From assembly GCA_035258765.1 (NCBI GenBank), contig DATFWZ010000551.1, forward strand, positions 1 to 11,415: 11,415 bases of DNA, read 5' to 3'. Source of the stretch: SIAJ01 sp035258765 (GTDB taxonomy: Bacteria > Planctomycetota > Planctomycetia > Gemmatales > Gemmataceae). Each line of letters begins with the position of its first letter. The first letter of the stretch is position 1. The notes under the pieces were generated by a model, which had not been told where the DNA came from, did no database searches, and saw nothing but the letters and a program-made list of their open reading frames with translations. The translations under genes were made by a program, and so were the position numbers. Shown piece by piece: positions 6,746-11,415 of this stretch.

Positions 6746-7978
6746 TTAGATTTCCAACAACATCCGCTCCGGGGACTCGACGCACTCCTTCACGCGGACC
6801 AGGAATTGCACCGCCTCGCGGCCGTCGACCAGCCGGTGGTCGTAGCTCAGGGCCAGGTACATCATGGGCCGGATCACCACTTGCTCACCGGCCGCCACCG
6901 GCCGCCTCTGAATGGTGTGCATGCCGAGGATCGCGGACTGCGGGGGGTTCAGGATGGGGGTCGAAAGGAGTGACCCGAACACGCCGCCGTTCGTGATCGT
7001 GAACGTCCCCCCCTGGAGGTCAGTGACCGCGATCTTTCCGTCCCGGGCCTTCGCGGCCAGCTCGGCAATTTGCGTCTCGATTTTGGCAAAGGACAGCTGA
7101 TCCGCGTCGCGGACGATCGGCACCATCAACCCGCGCTCGGTGCTGACGGCGACGCCGATGTCGTAGAAGTGCTGCTGGACGACGTCGCCGCCGTCGATCC
7201 GGGAATTGACGACGGGAAAGGCCTTGAGAGCCTCGACGGCCGCCTTGACGAAGAAGGACATGAACCCCAGCCCGACGCCGTGCCTTTCCTTGAACCGGTC
7301 CTTGTACTTCTCCCGCAATGCCAGCAACGCGGACAGGTCGGCCTCGTTGAAGGTGGTCAGCGTCGCGGTGGTCTGTTGTGACTGGACGAGCCGCTCGGCA
7401 ATGCGCTGGCGGATGCCGGTCATCCGGACGCGGGTCTCCCGCCGTTCCGACGTCCGTTCGTGGGACAGGCTCGAAACCTGTCCGTCTGGCTTCTGTTCGC
7501 GTGCGGTGACGCTCGGCTGTCTCGGCTTCTCGTCCGGCTGATTGGTCGCTTGAGTCGCGGCGGCCATCACGTCCTCCTTGAGGACGCGGCCGCCGCGACC
7601 GGTGCCGGTGACTCTCGACGGATCGATACCTTGCTCCTCGGCCGCCCGCCGAGCCGCAGGCATCAGCACCGGAACCTTCCGATCCGGCGGTGCCGGCGGC
7701 GCGGGGGTCGTATTCGCCTTGGCCGGCGCGGCGGCCTGCGGCGCACCGGCCGGGTCGATGGCGCCGATCACCGCGCCGATCGTGACCGTGTCTCCCTCTT
7801 TTGCGCGGTGCCGCAGGATGCCCGCGACCGGGGCCGGTACTTCGGCCGTCGCCTTGTCCGTTTCCAGCTCGCACACCATCTCGTCCCGTTGCACCGCGGC
7901 GCCGTCCGGCTTGAGCCAACGGGCCAGGCGGCCCTCGGTCACTGACTCGCCGGCGGACGGCACTTTAATATCGACCAT
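6746..7978 (-). CDS. odhB: Dihydrolipoyllysine succinyltransferase, E2 of the 2-oxoglutarate dehydrogenase complex (410 aa)
   Basis: This enzyme (also called SucB) transfers the succinyl group from E1 through a lipoyl arm to CoA and forms the core of the complex. Residues 2-76 are one lipoyl domain with the modification site ELETDKATAEV (Lys42). A Pro/Ala linker runs over about 77-100. The peripheral-subunit-binding domain spans about 103-138 (MPAARRAAEEQGIDPSRVTG, then GGRVLKEDV). A second linker (139-180) contains a palindromic insert. The catalytic acyltransferase domain runs from about 183 to the end, with the SYDHRLVDG motif (His381 and Asp385) near the C-terminus. One lipoyl domain and the 410-residue length fit succinyltransferase rather than the larger acetyltransferase of pyruvate dehydrogenase. 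It lies 39 bases after sucA with no evident Shine-Dalgarno site, so it probably relies on the operon transcript or another initiation mode. Confidence 0.95.
   Translation of the reverse strand: MVDIKVPSAGESVTEGRLARWLKPDGAAVQRDEMVCELETDKATAEVPAPVAGILRHRAKEGDTVTIGAVIGAIDPAGAPQAAAPAKANTTPAPPAPPDRKVPVLMPAARRAAEEQGIDPSRVTGTGRGGRVLKEDVMAAATQATNQPDEKPRQPSVTAREQKPDGQVSSLSHERTSERRETRVRMTGIRQRIAERLVQSQQTTATLTTFNEADLSALLALREKYKDRFKERHGVGLGFMSFFVKAAVEALKAFPVVNSRIDGGDVVQQHFYDIGVAVSTERGLMVPIVRDADQLSFAKIETQIAELAAKARDGKIAVTDLQGGTFTITNGGVFGSLLSTPILNPPQSAILGMHTIQRRPVAAGEQVVIRPMMYLALSYDHRLVDGREAVQFLVRVKECVESPERMLLEI
7463..7483. repeat. Palindromic element inside odhB (in-frame)
   Basis: GGACAGG (7463-7469), a 7-base spacer, then CCTGTCC (7477-7483): seven-base perfect inverted arms within the coding sequence. 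In the odhB frame it encodes residues 166-172 (GQVSSLS), in the flexible linker between the E3-binding and catalytic domains. From memory, GGACAGG...CCTGTCC palindromes are frequent dispersed repeats in planctomycete genomes, giving peptides such as GQVSNLS or RTGFQPV depending on frame. Confidence 0.6.
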
Positions 7979-8017
7979 GGAGGCTGCCGGGTTGGATGGC
8001 GATTCTGAGCGGAATGG

Positions 8018-10783
8018 TCATACGGCCGGCTGACGCCCGGGGGCGGGTATTTGCCGCGCCGGCCCGTTTCGGCCGGCGCCGACGATGTACGGGACCGGCC
8101 CGCCGTTCAGGGCCGCGTCCACGAGCTCGGCCTGCTCGCGCTGGTGAATCTTCAGCGAGCCCACGGCGGGGGAGGCGCTCGCGTCGCGGCCGACATACTT
8201 CACATCAAATCCCATGGCCCGCAACCGCGGTTCCATGAACGTCCACCCGCCCATGTTCTGCGATTCCTCCTGCACCCAGACGACCTCGGCCCGGCGGTAG
8301 CGGCTCAGGGCCTCGCGGAGGAGGTGTTCCGGGAACGGGTAGAACTGTTCGACGCGGACGATCGCGAGGTCATCGCGGGCGCGCTTTTCCAAAAGGTCGT
8401 AATAGACTTTGCCGCTGCACAGGAGCACGCGGCGCACGCGATCGGGGCGCGGGACGACGTCGTCGAGCACCTCGCGGAAGTGGCCGCCCGTGAAGTCGTC
8501 GATCCGGGACGCGACGTCCTTGTGGCGTAAGAGGCTCTTCGGGGTCATCAGGATGAGCGGCTTGCGGAAGTCCCGCTTCATTTGCCGCCGCAGCAGGTGG
8601 AAATACTGGGCCGGCGTGGTCGCGTTGCAAACCTGGATGTTGTCCTCAGCACACATCTGTAGGAACCGTTCCAGCCGGGCGGACGAGTGCTCCGGGCCCT
8701 GACCCTCGTACCCGTGCGGCAGCAATAACCCGATCCCGCTCGACCGCTGCCACTTGGACTCCGAGCAGACGATGAACTGGTCGATGACGCTCTGCGCCCC
8801 GTTCGCGAAGTCCCCAAACTGCGCCTCCCAAAGGACCAATGTCTGCGGGGCGTCCGCGGAGAATCCGTACTCGAATCCGAGGACCGCCTCCTCGCTCAGG
8901 AGGCTGTCGTAGATCGCGAAATAGGCCGGGTCCTTGGCCAGCCCTTCGAGCGGGACGTGCCTGGCCCCGGTGGTCGCATCGACGAGGGTCGCGTGTCGCT
9001 GGCTGAACGTCCCGCGACGCGTGTCCTGCCCCGTGAGGCGCACGCTCGTTCCCTCGGTCAAGAGCGTGCCGAAGGCCAGCGCCTCGGCCGTCGCCCAGTC
9101 GATGCCCTCCCCCTGATGAACGACTTCGCGGCGGTGCTCGAGCAGCCGGGTCACTTTCGGATTCACCGTCACGCCCGGCGGGACCGTCGTGATCTGGTCG
9201 ATGACCCGGTTGATGACGTCGCGGGCCACTCCGGTCGGGACCGGGTCGTGCTTGTACCGCGGCTGCAGCCGCTGCCAAAGGCCGCTGAATGATCGCATCC
9301 CGCGGCGGCCGGGCGGGCCCTCGCGCATCGCCTGCTGCGCCTCGTCGAGCTTGGTCTGGAATTGCCGCTGAATCTCCTCGGCCTCCTCGCGCTTGAGAGT
9401 ACCGTCTGCGATCAGCTTTTCCGTGTAAACGGCCGACACGCTCGGGCGGTTCTTGATCTTCTGGTAGAGCAGCGGTTGCGTGAACGCCGGCTCATCCCCC
9501 TCGTTGTGCCCGTACTTGCGGTAGCAGTACAGGTCGATCACGACGTCCTTGCGAAACGTCTGGCGGAATTCGAGGGCCAGCTCGGCCACGAAGACCGCGG
9601 CCTCCGGGTCCTCCGCGTTCACGTGGAGGATCGGGGCCTGGATCATCTTGGCGACGTCGGTGGCGTACGTCGTCGAGCGCGCGTCCGACGGGGCGGTGGT
9701 AAAGCCGATCTGATTGTTGATGATGACGTGGACCGTCCCGCCGGTCGTGTACCCCTCCAGGTTCGCCAGGTTCAGCGTCTCGGCGACGACGCCCTGGCCG
9801 GAGAATGCCGCGTCGCCGTGAATCAGCAGCGGGATACCGGCCTTCCGTTGCCGGTCGCCCTGCGCCCGCTGCTTGGCCCGCGTACGGCCCTCGACGACCG
9901 GGTCCACCGCCTCCAGGTGGCTCGGGTTCGGCGTGAGGGACACGTGGACGCGCTGGCCGGACGTGGTAGTCACGTCGCTGGAAAAGCCGAGGTGGTATTT
10001 CACGTCCCCGTCGCCGTCCATGGAGTCGGGGAGGAAGTTGTCCTCGAACTCGGCAAAGAGCTGCTGGTAGGGCTTCCGCAGGATGTTCGCGAGGACGTTC
10101 AGCCGCCCGCGATGGGCCATGCCGAGGACGAACTCGCGAACGCCGAGACCGGGGGCCTTCTCGACGATCGCGTCCAGCACCGGGATCAGCGTCTCGGCCC
10201 CCTCGAGGCTGAATCGCTTCTGCCCCTGGTAGCGCGTGTGCAGGAACCGCTCGAACAGCTCCGCGTAATGCAGCGTCATCAATACGCGCAGTTTTTGCCG
10301 CGTCGGCAGGTCCGGGCGCATTCGCCGCGGCTCGATCTTGTCCTCGATCCAGCCCCGAATGGTCGTGTCCTGGATGTGCAGGAACTCGATCCCGACCGTC
10401 CGGCAGTAAGTCTCCTCCAGGGCGGCCCGGAGCTCGCGCAGCGTGGCCTGCCCCATCCCGCGGAAGACCGAGCAATCGAACGTCCGGTCGAGGTCCGATT
10501 CGGACAGGCCGAACTCGGCAAGGGCCAGCATCGGGTGCGGGGGCGGTTTGTCCGAGAGCGGGTCGAGGTGGGCCTGCAGGTGGCCCGCGTTCCGGTACAC
10601 GAACACCATCCGGACGATGCCGGTCTGGGCGGTGTCGCACGGGACTGGCGTTTGCCCGGCGAGCTCGAACCCCTCAAAGAACGCCTGCCATCGCTCGTCG
10701 ACCGACTTCGGATCGGCGCGCCAGCGGGCGTAGAAGTCTTCGATCAGGTCGAGGTTCGACCGGGTGGCGAACGTCGGCGGCAT
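8018..10783 (-). CDS. sucA: 2-oxoglutarate dehydrogenase E1 (921 aa)
   Basis: This thiamine-diphosphate enzyme decarboxylates 2-oxoglutarate and succinylates the lipoyl arm of E2. The N-terminus (ATRSNLDLIEDFYARWRADP, then VDERWQAFFEGFE) is the usual E1o segment thought to contact E2. Signature blocks follow in order: EFVLGMAHRGRLNVLANI (217-234), VKYHLGFSSD (261-270), NPSHLEAVDPVVEGRTRAKQ (286-305), and the ThDP/Mg region from IHGDAAFSGQG (321-331) to VIINNQIGFTT (353-363). Histidines 264 and 289 in the YHLG and NPSHLE motifs fit 2-oxoglutarate rather than pyruvate specificity. The transketolase-like C-terminal half ends with WVQEESQNMGGWTF (836-849) and SASPAVGSLKIHQREQ. Length is close to the family norm (about 930). 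It opens the operon, ahead of odhB and lpd. The leader directly before the ATG is GC-rich (GCCCCGGGGC palindrome at 10790-10799) and has no Shine-Dalgarno site; I could not place its promoter. Confidence 0.97.
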   Translation of the reverse strand: MPPTFATRSNLDLIEDFYARWRADPKSVDERWQAFFEGFELAGQTPVPCDTAQTGIVRMVFVYRNAGHLQAHLDPLSDKPPPHPMLALAEFGLSESDLDRTFDCSVFRGMGQATLRELRAALEETYCRTVGIEFLHIQDTTIRGWIEDKIEPRRMRPDLPTRQKLRVLMTLHYAELFERFLHTRYQGQKRFSLEGAETLIPVLDAIVEKAPGLGVREFVLGMAHRGRLNVLANILRKPYQQLFAEFEDNFLPDSMDGDGDVKYHLGFSSDVTTTSGQRVHVSLTPNPSHLEAVDPVVEGRTRAKQRAQGDRQRKAGIPLLIHGDAAFSGQGVVAETLNLANLEGYTTGGTVHVIINNQIGFTTAPSDARSTTYATDVAKMIQAPILHVNAEDPEAAVFVAELALEFRQTFRKDVVIDLYCYRKYGHNEGDEPAFTQPLLYQKIKNRPSVSAVYTEKLIADGTLKREEAEEIQRQFQTKLDEAQQAMREGPPGRRGMRSFSGLWQRLQPRYKHDPVPTGVARDVINRVIDQITTVPPGVTVNPKVTRLLEHRREVVHQGEGIDWATAEALAFGTLLTEGTSVRLTGQDTRRGTFSQRHATLVDATTGARHVPLEGLAKDPAYFAIYDSLLSEEAVLGFEYGFSADAPQTLVLWEAQFGDFANGAQSVIDQFIVCSESKWQRSSGIGLLLPHGYEGQGPEHSSARLERFLQMCAEDNIQVCNATTPAQYFHLLRRQMKRDFRKPLILMTPKSLLRHKDVASRIDDFTGGHFREVLDDVVPRPDRVRRVLLCSGKVYYDLLEKRARDDLAIVRVEQFYPFPEHLLREALSRYRRAEVVWVQEESQNMGGWTFMEPRLRAMGFDVKYVGRDASASPAVGSLKIHQREQAELVDAALNGGPVPYIVGAGRNGPARQIPAPGRQPAV

Positions 10784-11102
10784 GGGGCGGCCCCGGGGCG
10801 GCAGACAGAGGGCTTTAGGGAAATGATAGGGGGGGAAATGGCGAATCGGGATCGAAGGGGGACTGCTAATCGTCCTGATTTGCCGTCCCTGGATTCCAAT
10901 TCATTTGATTGCGGTCACCTACCACGAATCATCTCGGGGGGCAAGGCTGCCAAGGCTGCCAAGACTGCCAACTCTTAGCACACACGCCCCCGGGCAGAAC
11001 TGTCCCCAAAGGTCCGCCGGTGCAGTCCCACGGCCCGATCGCGAACTTTCCGGAAGCCCTCCCTTCTGGCCAATTGCTCCCCGAATCAAGGGAAAGCCCG
11101 TG
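10784..11102. other. Spacer upstream of sucA
   Basis: About 320 bases between the ASPIC/UnbV gene end and the sucA start, both minus strand. It holds a run of seven G (10829-10835), TATCAT on the minus strand at 10828-10823 (a -10-like box without a good -35 partner), the 9-base tandem repeat at 10940-10975, and a small imperfect palindrome GGGCAG-AA-CTGTCC (10992-11005). I see no convincing gene, terminator or full promoter. The sucA operon promoter is presumably here. Confidence 0.55.
10940..10975. repeat. 9-base tandem repeat, four units
   Basis: Units GGCAAGGCT (10940-10948), GCCAAGGCT (10949-10957), GCCAAGACT (10958-10966) and GCCAACTCT (10967-10975), each differing from its neighbour at one to three positions. 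The array is non-coding by position, about 157 bases upstream of the sucA start. Confidence 0.75.
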
Positions 11103-11415
11103 TCATTTCGCCTCCATTTGTCCCTCCGCGAGCTTCCAATACCGGTCGGCCGCAAGGTCCTTCCACTCTTGCGGCTTGCCATACGCCCAGTGGACCGTCA
11201 CCGTGTCGATCTTCGTCGCCTTGCCGATCCCGATGACGTACCGCCGATCGTTGACGGATGCGTAACTGCCGCCGGACTTCACGAATCGCGTGTACGTCTC
11301 ACCGCCGGCCTCGACCACGATCCGACCGCCCGTGATGTCGCGAAACTTCTCCCCGGCCAGGTCGAAGCCGACCCAATGGTTGTCCGTTGGTACGACATTG
11401 CGAAGGATCACCGCC
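11103..11415 (-). CDS. ASPIC/UnbV-domain (CRTAC1-like) protein, C-terminal fragment
   Basis: The frame is open to the right edge, so only the last 104 or so residues are present; the apparent GTG at 11411 is an internal Val codon. The sequence matches the ASPIC/UnbV domain that ends CRTAC1-type proteins: RNVVPTDNHWVGFDLAG, GGRIVVEAGGETYTRFVKSG, GSYASVNDRRYVIGIGKA, then TKIDTVTVHWAYGKPQEW and LAADRYWKLAEGQ. In full-length relatives it follows FG-GAP/VCBS beta-propeller repeats, and many carry a signal peptide; those parts would lie beyond the window. The family is strongly expanded in planctomycetes and its members are mostly secreted with unknown ligands. The distance to sucA (319 bases) argues against a shared operon. 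Confidence 0.85.
   Translation of the reverse strand, partial: AVILRNVVPTDNHWVGFDLAGEKFRDITGGRIVVEAGGETYTRFVKSGGSYASVNDRRYVIGIGKATKIDTVTVHWAYGKPQEWKDLAADRYWKLAEGQMEAK

Noticed and set aside
10829..10835. Run of seven G upstream of sucA as a phase-variable tract
   Set aside because: Too short in a GC-rich genome to argue for slippage control, and not placed within a recognised promoter spacer or coding start.
9362..10978. Long plus-strand open frame (538 codons) opposite sucA
   Set aside because: It lies antisense to a gene with full OGDH E1 motifs. Long antisense frames are expected in GC-rich coding DNA, and its translation is Arg/Leu/Val-rich with no family features.

Overview
The window reads as ordinary chromosome of a high-GC bacterium, most likely a planctomycete of the Gemmataceae type. 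The evidence is a prepilin-like DUF1559 protein ending in an H-X9-DG motif, a C-terminal ASPIC/UnbV (CRTAC1-type) domain, a PAC2-family protein beside a TraR/DksA-type zinc-finger protein, a GC-rich sequence and irregular use of Shine-Dalgarno sites. The assignment rests on gene content and recall of these families; no 16S gene or database match was available. I see no tRNA, rRNA, CRISPR array, transposase, phage gene or recognisable defence system.

Layout. Positions 1-1223 (minus strand) hold a secreted protein of unknown function whose stop overlaps the start of a truncated, probable glycosyltransferase running off the left edge. Positions 1411-3217 (minus) hold a PAC2-family protein followed by a TraR/DksA-like zinc-finger protein with a long acidic, Gly-rich tail. 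A gene-poor divergent spacer (3218-3626) carries a palindrome and a candidate promoter. Positions 3627-5278 (plus) hold a small predicted lipoprotein followed by a DUF1559 pseudopilin-like protein. Positions 5314-10783 (minus) hold a complete 2-oxoglutarate dehydrogenase operon: E1 (sucA), E2 (odhB/sucB) and E3 (lpd), with gaps of only 39 and 31 bases. After a 319-base spacer, the right edge holds the C-terminal end of an ASPIC/UnbV protein (minus).

How the genes work together. SucA, OdhB and Lpd form the complex that converts 2-oxoglutarate to succinyl-CoA in the TCA cycle, with a dedicated E3. The lipoprotein and the DUF1559 protein are probably co-expressed envelope or secretion-related proteins. 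The PAC2 and zinc-finger genes are probably co-transcribed, but their joint role is unknown.

The most interesting signals are small. They are a palindromic element embedded in frame in the linker of the E2 protein, a hairpin that would hide the strong ribosome-binding site of the DUF1559 gene, and two different 9-base tandem repeats in the non-coding parts of the OGDH locus, one of which appears to supply the lpd ribosome-binding site.
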